From Spongiicolonus versatilis (GTDB taxonomy: Bacteria > Pseudomonadota > Gammaproteobacteria > Arenicellales > Spongiicolonaceae): DNA of 9,902 nucleotides. The stretch lies in the NCBI GenBank assembly GCA_028286165.1, contig JAPYMU010000169.1, positions 1 through 9,902 on the forward strand. The letters run 5' to 3'. Positions within the stretch are counted from its first letter, which is position 1. Every line of letters begins with the position of its first letter. Both the position numbers and the translations under genes were made by a program. The notes below the pieces were generated by a model. That model ran no database searches, was not told the origin of the DNA, and was given only the letters and a program-made list of their open reading frames with translations. This document shows positions 1-6,583 of the stretch, in pieces.

Positions 1-65
1 TGGCCGTCGGCATGGAAGACGGCCTCACCACCGCCAACCTCCTCAGCGGCGAGTTGCGCTTCTAA
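1..65 (+). CDS. C-terminal end of an unidentified protein (partial)
   Basis: An open frame entering from the left edge (codons in phase from base 3) ends at TAA 63-65 and encodes the last 20 residues, AVGMEDGLTTANLLSGELRF. Codon use is GC-rich and matches the rest of the window, and a hairpin follows the stop, so this is very probably the end of a real plus-strand gene that converges on ybbP. Too little is present to name a family, and I do not recognise the tail. Confidence 0.55.
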   Translation, partial: AVGMEDGLTTANLLSGELRF

Positions 66-74
66 ACCGTCAAC

Positions 75-112
75 GGCGGCGGGCGGTCAAGTAAGGCCTG
101 CCGCCCGCCGCC
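75..112. terminator. GC-rich 12-bp hairpin between convergent genes
   Basis: GGCGGCGGGCGG (75-86) pairs perfectly with CCGCCCGCCGCC (101-112) around a 14-base loop. It occupies the gap between the stop of the left-edge gene (65) and the stop of ybbP (118). There is no T-tract on either side, so it is not a classic intrinsic terminator. It could still halt transcription in both directions or protect 3' ends. The role is inferred from position and stem strength. Confidence 0.5.
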
Positions 113-117
113 ACCAC

Positions 118-2565
118 TCACAACAAAACCCGCAGCGGCGAAACCGCCAGCACCCGGCGGCTTGCCGCCAGGCCGAGCAGGGTGACCACCGCCGTGCCCA
201 GCAGTGGCCCGGCCAGCCACAGCCACGGGTAGGCGCGGTAGTCCAAATCAAAGACTTGCACTTGCAGGACGGCGCCGGCCGCTTCGGCGCCGATGGCGGC
301 GATGGCGCCGGCCAGCAGGCCGAGCAGCGCAAACTCCACCGCCAGCGCGCCGAGCAGCAGGCGGCGGCTGGCGCCGAGAGCGCGCAGCAGGGCGGTCTGG
401 CGGCGGCGGGCGGCCATGGAGTAGCGGATGCCGGCGACCAAAACCAAGGCCCCGGCGGCGGCCACCAGGGCCAGCATTAATTCCACCGCGGTGCCGGCGC
501 GGTCCAGTATCACCCGCACCCGGCTGAGCAGGCGCTCCACCTCCAGCACCGACACCGTCGGGAAATCGCGCATCAGCGGCACCAACTCGCCGCCGCGCGC
601 CGCCGGCAGGTGGAACGAAGTCATGAACACATGCGGCGCATCGCGCAGCACTTCCGGCGCGAACACGAAGGTGAAGCCGGGGGCGATGCGCTGCCAGTTG
701 ACTTTGCGCAGCGACTGCACGGCGGCGGTGACGGTTGCGCCGGCGAGGTCAAAGTGCAGGGTGTCGCCGATGCGGACATCATGATCGTCGGCGAACTCTT
801 CGTCCACCGACACGCCGCCGCCGCCCGGCGCAAACCACCGGCCGGCGGTCAACTCATCATCGCCGGGCGGCGCGGCGGCATCCGACCACGACAGCATGAA
901 GTTCCACCTCGGCAGCGGCTCGGCCTGGGCGCGGCGGCCGGCGGTTTTGTCGTGGCCCACCAGCCGCCCGCGCGCCACCGGCCGCATCGCGCTGCGCGCC
1001 AGGCCAAGGCGGTCCAGCCGCGCGGTTAAGGCATCGCGCTCATCGGGGCTGATGTTGACCAGAAAGTGGTTGTGTGAGTCGGGCGGCAACTGCGTCTGCC
1101 ACTGCGCCACCAGCCCGCTGCGCACCACCGCCAGCAGCAGCACCAGCATGATGGCGGCGCCGAACACCAGCGCGTGCACACTGTTCAAAAGCCGGTCGCG
1201 GCGCAAACTGGCCAGCGCCAGCCGCAAGCGGCCGTTGCCGGCGGCAAAACGAAAACCCAGCGCGACAAAAGCGCCGCCGCCGATGACGCCGGCCACGCCG
1301 CCGCCGATGCCCACCAGGCTCAGCGCAACCACCGCATCGCCCGCCGACCACCACACTAAAGCGGCGGCGCCCGCCACGCCGAGCAGCGGCTCAAGCCACG
1401 GCCGCCGCCCGCCCGGCGGAAAATCACGGCGCAGCACGCGCAACGGCGAGGCGCGCTCCAGCCGCCACAGCGGCGGCCAGGCGAAAATGAAAAAGCCCAG
1501 CAGCGCGGTCGCCGCCCCGGCGATGAACGGCCGCGCCCCGGGCGCCGGCAGGGTGAAGCGGATGTTGTCGGCGAACAGCGCCACCACCGCTTCCTGCACT
1601 CCCCAGCCGGCGCCCCAGCCGGTGGCAATGGCGGCGGCCACCAGCACGGCGAAACCGGCCAGGTACAAAATGCGGATGCGGCGGATGCCGGCGCCGAGGG
1701 TTTTAAGAATGGCCACCTGGTCGTAGTGCGCGGCGGTGTAGTGGCGCGCGGCGACGGCGATGGCCAGGCCGGCGAGCAGAACCGCGAGGGAGCCGGCCAG
1801 CAGCAGGAATCTTTCCACCCGCGCCAGCGCCTCGCCGACGGTGGACTGCATGTTGCCGACCTCGTCCAGCCGCTGGCCGGCGCCCAGTTGCGGCGTGAGC
1901 ATGGCGCGCCAGCGGCGGCGGGCCTCGGCGTCGCCGGCGACCAGGTAGGACCAGCGCAGCCGTGAGCCGGGTTTCAGGACGCCGGTGCGCTCAGCGTCGA
2001 CGATGCGGATCAGCGCGCGCGGCGACAGCAACTCCATGCCGCCGCCGGGGTCGGGCTCGGCGGTGAGCACTTTGGTGACGGTGAAGGCGGCGTCGCCAAT
2101 CTCAACGGTGTCGCCGATGCCCACGCCGAGCAGCGCGAACAACCGTGAGTCCAGCCAGGTTTCGCCGGGCGCCGGCAGGGAGTCGGTGACGGCGCCCTCG
2201 GTGAACGGCGTATCGCTGGTGGCGAGGGCGCCGCGCAGCGGGTAACGGTCGCCGGCCGCCTTGACCGCGCCGAGGGCGAGGTTGTCATTGGCGAACAGCA
2301 TGGAGGGAAAGCGCAGGGTGCGGCTGGTGGCGAGGCCCAGGCCGGCGGCGGCGGCCATCCATTCCTCGGGAACGGCGGCGGCGCTGCGCAGGCGCATGTC
2401 GGCGCCCAACAGTACCGAGGATTCGGAGGTCAGCGCGGCGGCGAATCTGGCAACGCCGATGCTGATGCCGGTGACGGTGGCGGTGGCGACGACGATGGAC
2501 AGGAACAGCACCAGCAGGCGGCCGCTGCGCAGGTCGCGCCAGAACAGCCGGGCGGTGAGGTTCAT
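118..2565 (-). CDS. ybbP: FtsX-family ABC transporter permease YbbP
   Basis: This 815-residue inner-membrane protein is the permease partner of the ATPase encoded just upstream. An N-terminal transmembrane helix (about residues 17-45) is followed by a periplasmic domain (about 46-245) and a membrane block with helices near 252-275, 300-325, 345-365 and 393-440. Further helices lie near 460-482, a second periplasmic domain spans about 485-685, and the C-terminal FtsX block has helices near 693-715, 735-765 and 780-805. This is the MacB/FtsX-like duplicated layout of the YbbP/lolE-like family and has the usual length. ATG 2563-2565 overlaps the TGA of ybbA as ATGA, so translation is probably coupled. 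Such permeases work with a paired ATPase in envelope lipid or protein extraction rather than solute uptake. The exact substrate is unknown; a link to TesA is suggested only by gene neighbourhood. Confidence 0.93.
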   Translation of the reverse strand: MNLTARLFWRDLRSGRLLVLFLSIVVATATVTGISIGVARFAAALTSESSVLLGADMRLRSAAAVPEEWMAAAAGLGLATSRTLRFPSMLFANDNLALGAVKAAGDRYPLRGALATSDTPFTEGAVTDSLPAPGETWLDSRLFALLGVGIGDTVEIGDAAFTVTKVLTAEPDPGGGMELLSPRALIRIVDAERTGVLKPGSRLRWSYLVAGDAEARRRWRAMLTPQLGAGQRLDEVGNMQSTVGEALARVERFLLLAGSLAVLLAGLAIAVAARHYTAAHYDQVAILKTLGAGIRRIRILYLAGFAVLVAAAIATGWGAGWGVQEAVVALFADNIRFTLPAPGARPFIAGAATALLGFFIFAWPPLWRLERASPLRVLRRDFPPGGRRPWLEPLLGVAGAAALVWWSAGDAVVALSLVGIGGGVAGVIGGGAFVALGFRFAAGNGRLRLALASLRRDRLLNSVHALVFGAAIMLVLLLAVVRSGLVAQWQTQLPPDSHNHFLVNISPDERDALTARLDRLGLARSAMRPVARGRLVGHDKTAGRRAQAEPLPRWNFMLSWSDAAAPPGDDELTAGRWFAPGGGGVSVDEEFADDHDVRIGDTLHFDLAGATVTAAVQSLRKVNWQRIAPGFTFVFAPEVLRDAPHVFMTSFHLPAARGGELVPLMRDFPTVSVLEVERLLSRVRVILDRAGTAVELMLALVAAAGALVLVAGIRYSMAARRRQTALLRALGASRRLLLGALAVEFALLGLLAGAIAAIGAEAAGAVLQVQVFDLDYRAYPWLWLAGPLLGTAVVTLLGLAASRRVLAVSPLRVLL

Positions 2566-3248
2566 GATTGCAGCCGGCCGCCGGCCAGGGCGATGCTGCG
2601 GTCGCAGCGGGCGGCCAGGGCGGCGTCGTGGGTGACCAAAATCAAGGTCGCGCCCTCGCCGGCGTTGAGTTGAAACAGGAGGTCGGCGACGCGCCCGGCG
2701 CTGGCGCGGTCGAGGTTGCCGGTGGGCTCGTCGGCGAATAAAATTTGCGGGCGCGAGGCGAAAGCGCGGGCGATGGCCACGCGCTGCTGCTCGCCGCCGG
2801 AAAGTTGGCGCGGGTGGTGCGACAGGCGCGGGGTGAGGCCCACTTTGTCAAGGTAGTCGGCGGCCTGTTTGCGCGGGTCGGCGGTTAACCCCTCGCCGTC
2901 GGCGGCGGCGAGTTCCAGCGGCAGCATGACATTTTCCAGCGCGCTTAAGCCGGGCAGCAACTGGAAAGTCTGGAACACAAACCCCACATAACGCGCACGC
3001 ACCGCCGCGCGGGCTTCTTCATCCAGTTGGTGGAGCGGCCGGCCGGCCAGGAAAACCTCACCCTCGGTGGGCGTGTCCAGGCCGGCGAGCAGGCCGAGCA
3101 GGGTTGACTTGCCGGAGCCGGAAACGCCGGTAACGGCCAAACTTGCGCCGGCCTCCACGGTGATGGAGATTTGGCTGAGAATATCCAGCCGGCCTTCGGC
3201 GGTGCGCACACTTTTGCCGAGGCCGCTGCAACTGAGGATTTGCGCCAT
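2562..3248 (-). CDS. ybbA: ABC transporter ATP-binding protein YbbA
   Basis: A 228-residue cytoplasmic ATPase of the LolD/MacB type that powers the YbbP permease. All nucleotide-binding motifs are intact: Walker A GVSGSGKST (about 41-49), Q-loop FVFQ (Q93), signature LSGGEQQ (149-155), Walker B ILFADEP ending in catalytic Glu (170-176), D-loop NLD (about 178-180) and the switch His in THD (207). Length is normal for the family. The stop codon overlaps the ybbP start (ATGA), so the two form one operon. Its own ATG (3246-3248) shares the tetramer CATG with the divergent tesA start, so its promoter and ribosome site must lie inside tesA. Only a weak GGTTGG precedes the start. The ybbA-ybbP pair next to divergent tesA is a familiar proteobacterial arrangement. 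Confidence 0.95.
   Translation of the reverse strand: MAQILSCSGLGKSVRTAEGRLDILSQISITVEAGASLAVTGVSGSGKSTLLGLLAGLDTPTEGEVFLAGRPLHQLDEEARAAVRARYVGFVFQTFQLLPGLSALENVMLPLELAAADGEGLTADPRKQAADYLDKVGLTPRLSHHPRQLSGGEQQRVAIARAFASRPQILFADEPTGNLDRASAGRVADLLFQLNAGEGATLILVTHDAALAARCDRSIALAGGRLQS
3234..3237 (+). promoter_or_regulatory. Ribosome-binding site that fixes the tesA start
   Basis: GAGG lies 9 bases before ATG 3247 and is embedded in the antisense of the first ybbA codons. Together with the signal peptide that begins exactly at this ATG, it argues for the 203-residue protein. The frame stays open upstream to about 3067, but that extension would add some 60 residues antisense to ybbA. Confidence 0.55.
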
Positions 3249-3858
3249 GCGTTTTTACCAACCGCGTTGTTTGTTACTGCTGCTGCTTTTTGCGCTGCCG
3301 GCCGCGCCGGCGGCGGCGAAGACCGTGCTGGTGCTCGGCGACAGCCTGAGCGCCGCGTACCGCATGGAGCGCGACAGCGGCTGGGTGGCGCTGCTGAGAA
3401 AACGGCTGGCCGGCGCCGGCCGGGACCACGCCGTCATCAACGCCAGCCTCACCGGCGACACCAGCGGCGGCGGCCTGCGCCGCCTGCCGGCGCTGCTCCA
3501 GCGCCACCGCCCGGACATCGTGGTGGTGGAGTTGGGCGGCAACGACGGCCTGCGCGGTTTTCCGCCGCAGCGCATCCGCGCCAACCTCAGTGCCATCCTC
3601 AGCACCGCGCAGCAGGCCGGCGCCGCGCCGCTGCTGGTGGGCGTTTCGCTGACGCCGAACTACGGCCGCCGCTATACCGAGGCATTTGGAAAAATTTTCC
3701 GCGACCTGGCGCAACAATACCAGACGCCCCTTGCCGCTTTCAACATAAAGGACGCGCTGGCGCCGGGAATGATGCAGGAAGACGGCATCCACCCCACCGC
3801 CCTGGCGCAGCCGCTGCTGATGGAAATTGTGTGGGCCGAGTTGAAAAAAATGCTGTGA
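3247..3858 (+). CDS. tesA: Arylesterase / acyl-CoA thioesterase I / lysophospholipase TesA (SGNH hydrolase)
   Basis: A 203-residue periplasmic GDSL/SGNH hydrolase that cleaves acyl esters and thioesters. A signal peptide is clear: a short basic N-terminus, a poly-Leu core (9-14) and an Ala-rich cleavage region ending near AAA|K at 24/25. Block I is GDSLSAAY with nucleophile Ser33. The block II Gly is in LTGDTSGG (about 70), block III is GGND with Asn99, and block V is DGIHP with Asp179 and His182, so the Ser-Asp-His triad and oxyanion residues are all present. NYGRRYTEAF is typical of gammaproteobacterial TesA. The upstream in-frame extension is rejected because it would be antisense to ybbA and would bury the signal peptide. 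The gene diverges from ybbA with overlapping start codons and converges on upp with a 3-base gap. Confidence 0.95.
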   Translation: MRFYQPRCLLLLLLFALPAAPAAAKTVLVLGDSLSAAYRMERDSGWVALLRKRLAGAGRDHAVINASLTGDTSGGGLRRLPALLQRHRPDIVVVELGGNDGLRGFPPQRIRANLSAILSTAQQAGAAPLLVGVSLTPNYGRRYTEAFGKIFRDLAQQYQTPLAAFNIKDALAPGMMQEDGIHPTALAQPLLMEIVWAELKKML

Positions 3859-3868
3859 GCGTCACCGC
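3844..3868 (-). terminator. Possible upp intrinsic terminator inside the tesA 3' end
   Basis: Read on the minus strand, GCGGTGA (3868-3862) and TCACAGC (3858-3852) form a 7-bp stem with one internal mismatch and a CGC loop, followed by A and seven Ts (3850-3844). The loop is exactly the three bases between the two stop codons, and the T-run is the AAA-AAA Lys codons of TesA read backwards. This would end upp transcription within tesA. The stem is short, so strength is uncertain. Confidence 0.45.
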
Positions 3869-4521
3869 GTGCCGTAAATCCGGTCGCCGGCGTCGCCCAG
3901 GCCGGGGACGATGTAGCCGTGCTCATTAAGTTGCCGGTCAACGGCGGCGGCGAAAAGTTCCACATCGGGGTGCGCTTCATTGAATGCGCGTACGCCTTCC
4001 GGCGCGGCCAGCAGGCAGACAAACTTGATGCGCCGCGCGCCGTCTTTCTTCAGCCGCGCCACGGCGGCGACCGCCGAGTTGGCGGTGGCCAGCATCGGGT
4101 CCACCACAATCAGCAGCCGCGCGCCGGGGTCTTTCGGCAGTTTGTAATAGTATTCCACCGCCTGCAAAGTTTCGGGGTCGCGGAACAAACCGATGTGGCC
4201 CACCCGCGCCGAGGGAATTAAATCCAGCATGCCGTCCAGCAGCCCGTTGCCGGCGCGCAGAATGGAAACGAAGCACAGTTTCTTCCCCGACAGCATGGGC
4301 GCCCGCATGGCCGCCAGCGGCGTTTCAATGTCACACGGCGCCAGCGGCAAATCGCGCGTCACCTCGTAGCACAGCAGCAGCGAAATCTCCCGCAGCAGCC
4401 GCCGGAACTCGCTGCAATTTTCCCCCCGCCGCCGCATCAGACTTAACTTGTGCTGCACCAGCGGATGGCGCACCAGGGTGATGGTGAGGTTTTGCTTTTT
4501 CAGTTGGGCGGGGGTGAGCAT
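3862..4521 (-). CDS. upp: Uracil phosphoribosyltransferase
   Basis: This enzyme converts uracil and PRPP to UMP in the cytoplasmic pyrimidine salvage pathway. The 219-residue protein aligns across the family: HPLVQHKLSLMR (19-30), SILRAGNGLLDG (86-97), the PRPP-loop region VDPMLATANSA (140-150), CLLAAPEG and the uracil-binding C-terminus YIVPGLGDAGDRIYGT (203-218). Usual length is about 208-210; the start at ATG 4521 gives some 12 extra N-terminal residues. No strong Shine-Dalgarno is seen. The frame stays open upstream to 4950, but that part is antisense to the ribbon-helix-helix gene and has no Upp homology. The PRPP loop normally reads ATGGS or ATGNS; here the first Gly is Ala147. The rest is intact, so I call it functional with reservation. 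Confidence 0.93.
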   Translation of the reverse strand: MLTPAQLKKQNLTITLVRHPLVQHKLSLMRRRGENCSEFRRLLREISLLLCYEVTRDLPLAPCDIETPLAAMRAPMLSGKKLCFVSILRAGNGLLDGMLDLIPSARVGHIGLFRDPETLQAVEYYYKLPKDPGARLLIVVDPMLATANSAVAAVARLKKDGARRIKFVCLLAAPEGVRAFNEAHPDVELFAAAVDRQLNEHGYIVPGLGDAGDRIYGTR

Positions 4522-4564
4522 GGGCTGCGGGGCCGGCGGTTGACCGCGGGCGTTGGCGGGGGTA

Positions 4565-4593
4565 AATATACCGTGAACCGCGGCGCTTGTCCG
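4565..4593 (-). promoter_or_regulatory. Putative sigma-70 promoter for upp
   Basis: On the minus strand, CGGACA (4593-4588; four of six consensus bases) and TATATT (4570-4565; five of six) are separated by exactly 17 bases. Transcription would start near 4558, giving a leader of about 37 bases before ATG 4521. The AT-rich -10 stands out in GC-rich surroundings. Confidence 0.5.
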
Positions 4594-4599
4594 CTTGTG
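4584..4599. repeat. Tandem 8-bp direct repeat between divergent promoters
   Basis: CGCTTGTC (4584-4591) is followed directly by CGCTTGTG (4592-4599). The pair covers the putative -35 regions of both the upp promoter (minus) and the ribbon-helix-helix gene promoter (plus). Tandem half-sites of this size are what ribbon-helix-helix repressors often bind, so it is a candidate operator. That role is inferred only from position. Confidence 0.35.
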
Positions 4600-4623
4600 C
4601 GGTGTTCGCGGGCGAAATATATT
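4595..4623 (+). promoter_or_regulatory. Putative promoter for the ribbon-helix-helix gene
   Basis: TTGTGC (4595-4600) and TATATT (4618-4623) are separated by 17 bases, and transcription would begin near 4630, close upstream of the Shine-Dalgarno GGGGAGG (4634-4640). The -10 matches five of six consensus bases and the -35 keeps only TTG. A leader this short is plausible. Confidence 0.4.
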
Positions 4624-4647
4624 AAACCTGACCGGGGAGGCGGGCTG

Positions 4648-4926
4648 ATGTGCCAGATTATTTCCAACCAGCATAAAGAGGACTACACATCCACCACGCG
4701 CGCGGTGCGCATCATGGGCCACGCCACCAGCGTGCGGCTGGAAAATTATTTCTGGCGCATTCTGGACGCGGTGGCGGTGACCGAGGGAATGAAAACGCCG
4801 CAACTGCTGAACCGCCTGTACGAAGAGGCCTGCGAGGCAAGCACCCGGGATGACATGAATTTTTCCTCGCTGCTGCGGGTCGGGTGCCTCAAGTACTGCA
4901 AGCACAACGCCCAACTGCAATTCTAA
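4648..4926 (+). CDS. Ribbon-helix-helix domain protein (RHH_4-like), putative regulator
   Basis: A 92-residue cytoplasmic protein. ATG 4648 is set by a strong Shine-Dalgarno, GGGGAGG, ending 7 bases upstream; in-frame codons further upstream lack a comparable site. The N-terminus begins MCQII, and the strand-helix-helix core follows: TSVRLENYFWRILDAVA (about 27-43) then TPQLLNRLYEEA (50-61), with a C-terminal FSSLLRVGCLKY (about 71-82). The TSVRLE...FW...L pattern with a terminal SSLLR block matches the small proteobacterial ribbon-helix-helix (RHH_4) proteins, which often start with MC. Such proteins are presumed DNA-binding dimers, but targets are unknown. The gene is monocistronic between a divergent promoter region and a strong terminator, so it could control itself or upp. 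Confidence 0.88.
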   Translation: MCQIISNQHKEDYTSTTRAVRIMGHATSVRLENYFWRILDAVAVTEGMKTPQLLNRLYEEACEASTRDDMNFSSLLRVGCLKYCKHNAQLQF

Positions 4927-4931
4927 GCGGC

Positions 4932-4964
4932 AAAAAAACGGCGCCCGCAACAGGCGCCGTTTTT
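4932..4964. terminator. Strong bidirectional intrinsic terminator
   Basis: CGGCGCC (4939-4945) pairs perfectly with GGCGCCG (4953-4959) around a 7-base loop. On the plus strand it is followed by TTTTT (4960-4964), starting 12 bases after the ribbon-helix-helix stop codon. On the minus strand it is followed by seven Ts (4938-4932), downstream of the GMC dehydrogenase stop at 4991. It therefore serves both converging transcripts. Confidence 0.9.
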
Positions 4965-4990
4965 GCAGTGAAGCCGGCGGCGGCGAAAGG

Positions 4991-6562
4991 TTAAATATTC
5001 CCTTTCGCCATCTGTTCGGCGATGTAGTCGGCCTGGCGGATGGCCAGGGCGACGATGGTGAGGGTGGGGTTCTCGGCGGCGCCGGTGGTGAACTGGCTGC
5101 CGTCGGAAACGAACAGGTTGGCGATGTCGTGCGACTGCCCCCAGCGGTTCACCACGCCGTCCCGGGCTTTTTTAGACATGCGGTTGGTGCCCATGTTGTG
5201 GGTGGACGGATAGGGCGGCGTTTCCACAACCTGGCGCGCGCCCACCGCACGGTAGATGTCGCCGCCCGCTTTGTAGGCGTAGTTGCGCATGGCGTTGTCG
5301 TTGGGATGGTCATCGAAATGCACATTCGGAATGGGCACGCCGAAGCGGTCTTTTTCATGCGCATGCAGGGTGATGCGGTTGTTCTCCTGCGGCATGTCCT
5401 CGCCGACAATCCACATGCCGGCCATGTTCGGGTAGTTGTCCATCATCCCGGTGAAGTCGCGGCCCCAGGCGCCGGGGTTCAGGAACGCCGCCATAAAAGG
5501 CAGGCCCAGGGACAGCGTCTCCAGTTCAAAGCCGCCGGCAAAGCCGCGCGAAGTGTCGTGGCGCGCCTCGTCCATGCAAATCCCGGCCATGGTGGTGCCG
5601 CGGTACATATGCACCGGGTTGTCAAAGATGCCGTAGACCGAGCCGGTGGTGTGGCGCATGTAGTTGCGCCCGACCTGGCCGGAGGAGTTGGCCAGTCCAT
5701 CGGGAAACATGGCGCTGGCCGAGTGAAGCAGCAGGCGCGGGCTTTCAATGGAGTTGCCGGCAACGCAGACCGCGCGCGCCGACTGGCGCTGCTGGACGCC
5801 ATCGGCGTCGTGGTACACAACACCGTCCACTTTGCCCGCCCGGTCATGGGTGATTTGCACGACGGTGGACTGCGGGCGCAATTCAAAATGGTCGGTCTGC
5901 GCGGCCTTGGTGATGTCCACATAAAGCGTGGACCACTTGGCGCCCATGCGGCAGCCCTGGAAACAGAACCCGAGTTGCCGGCAGGCGCCGCGCCCGTCGC
6001 GCGGCTGCGAGTTAATCGCCATGCGGCCGGTGTGCACCTCTTTGTAGCCCAGGCGTTTGGCCCCGGCCTCAAACACTTTGAAGTTGTTGCTGGCCGGCAG
6101 TCCGGGGATGTTGTTGGTGCGGGTGATGCCCATCTTGTCCTCGGCGCTGGCGTAGTATTTTTTCATCTCGCCCGGGCGGATGGGCCAGTCCAGCAGGTTG
6201 GCGCCGTCGATGGCGCCGTAATTGCTGCGCGCCTTCCACTCGTGCTTCTGAAAGCGCAGACTGGCCCCGGCCCAGTGCAAGGTGGTGCCGCCGACCGTCT
6301 TGCATATCCACGCCGGCAGATTGGGAAAATCCCTGGCCACCCTCCAGTTGCCGGAGGTGGTGCGCTTGTCAAGCCACGCGGTGCGGGAAAACATTTCCCA
6401 CTCGTCGTTGACAAAATCGGTTTTCCAGTCAAGGTGGCCGCCCGCCTCGAGGCAGACAACATCCACGCCCTTCTGGGCCAGTTCATTGGCCAGGGTGCCG
6501 CCGCCGGCGCCGGAGCCGATGACAACGACCACGCTTTTATCTGAGTGCCGGTATTTTTTCAT
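4991..6562 (-). CDS. GMC-family FAD-dependent dehydrogenase, large subunit (gluconate/glucose dehydrogenase-like)
   Basis: A 523-residue flavoprotein that should oxidise an alcohol or sugar hydroxyl; the substrate cannot be read from sequence. The N-terminal FAD-binding fold is clear: VVVVIGSGAGGG (11-22) with Glu39 in VVCLEAGG. The C-terminal GMC active-site pair is His455 (STHNMGTNRM) and Asn498 (GAAENPTLTI). Cys194, Cys200 and Cys204 form C-x5-C-x3-C, which from memory matches the 3Fe-4S ligands of bacterial FAD glucose and fructose dehydrogenases. No signal peptide is present. It probably leaves the cell folded, carried by the Tat-signal-bearing small subunit encoded 21 bases upstream. 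GGAGGT sits 8 bases before the ATG. No CXXCH haem motif occurs in either subunit and no cytochrome gene adjoins, so the electron acceptor is unknown. Transcription ends at the terminator near 4932. Confidence 0.9.
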   Translation of the reverse strand: MKKYRHSDKSVVVVIGSGAGGGTLANELAQKGVDVVCLEAGGHLDWKTDFVNDEWEMFSRTAWLDKRTTSGNWRVARDFPNLPAWICKTVGGTTLHWAGASLRFQKHEWKARSNYGAIDGANLLDWPIRPGEMKKYYASAEDKMGITRTNNIPGLPASNNFKVFEAGAKRLGYKEVHTGRMAINSQPRDGRGACRQLGFCFQGCRMGAKWSTLYVDITKAAQTDHFELRPQSTVVQITHDRAGKVDGVVYHDADGVQQRQSARAVCVAGNSIESPRLLLHSASAMFPDGLANSSGQVGRNYMRHTTGSVYGIFDNPVHMYRGTTMAGICMDEARHDTSRGFAGGFELETLSLGLPFMAAFLNPGAWGRDFTGMMDNYPNMAGMWIVGEDMPQENNRITLHAHEKDRFGVPIPNVHFDDHPNDNAMRNYAYKAGGDIYRAVGARQVVETPPYPSTHNMGTNRMSKKARDGVVNRWGQSHDIANLFVSDGSQFTTGAAENPTLTIVALAIRQADYIAEQMAKGNI

Positions 6563-6583
6563 TGTTCTGCACCTCCGGGCGCG

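Noticed and set aside
896..1726. 276-codon plus-strand open frame across ybbP
   Set aside because: It is antisense to the well-supported permease. The Arg/Ser/Pro/Ala-rich, non-globular translation has no start signals.
3067..3246. 60-codon N-terminal extension of tesA
   Set aside because: It would overlap ybbA antisense and place the signal peptide internally. A ribosome site precedes ATG 3247.
4561..4572. GGTAAATATACC as a palindromic operator
   Set aside because: Only the outer GGTA/TACC pairs. The centre is better explained as the -10 box of the upp promoter.
4522..4950. N-terminal extension of upp to 362 residues
   Set aside because: The extra region is antisense to the ribbon-helix-helix gene, includes the divergent promoters and terminator hairpin, and has no similarity to Upp, whose homology begins just after ATG 4521.
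5129..6544. 471-codon plus-strand open frame across the GMC dehydrogenase
   Set aside because: It is antisense to a gene with complete FAD and active-site motifs. Its translation is rich in His, Ala, Gly and Val with no recognisable domain, as expected for a shadow frame in GC-rich DNA.
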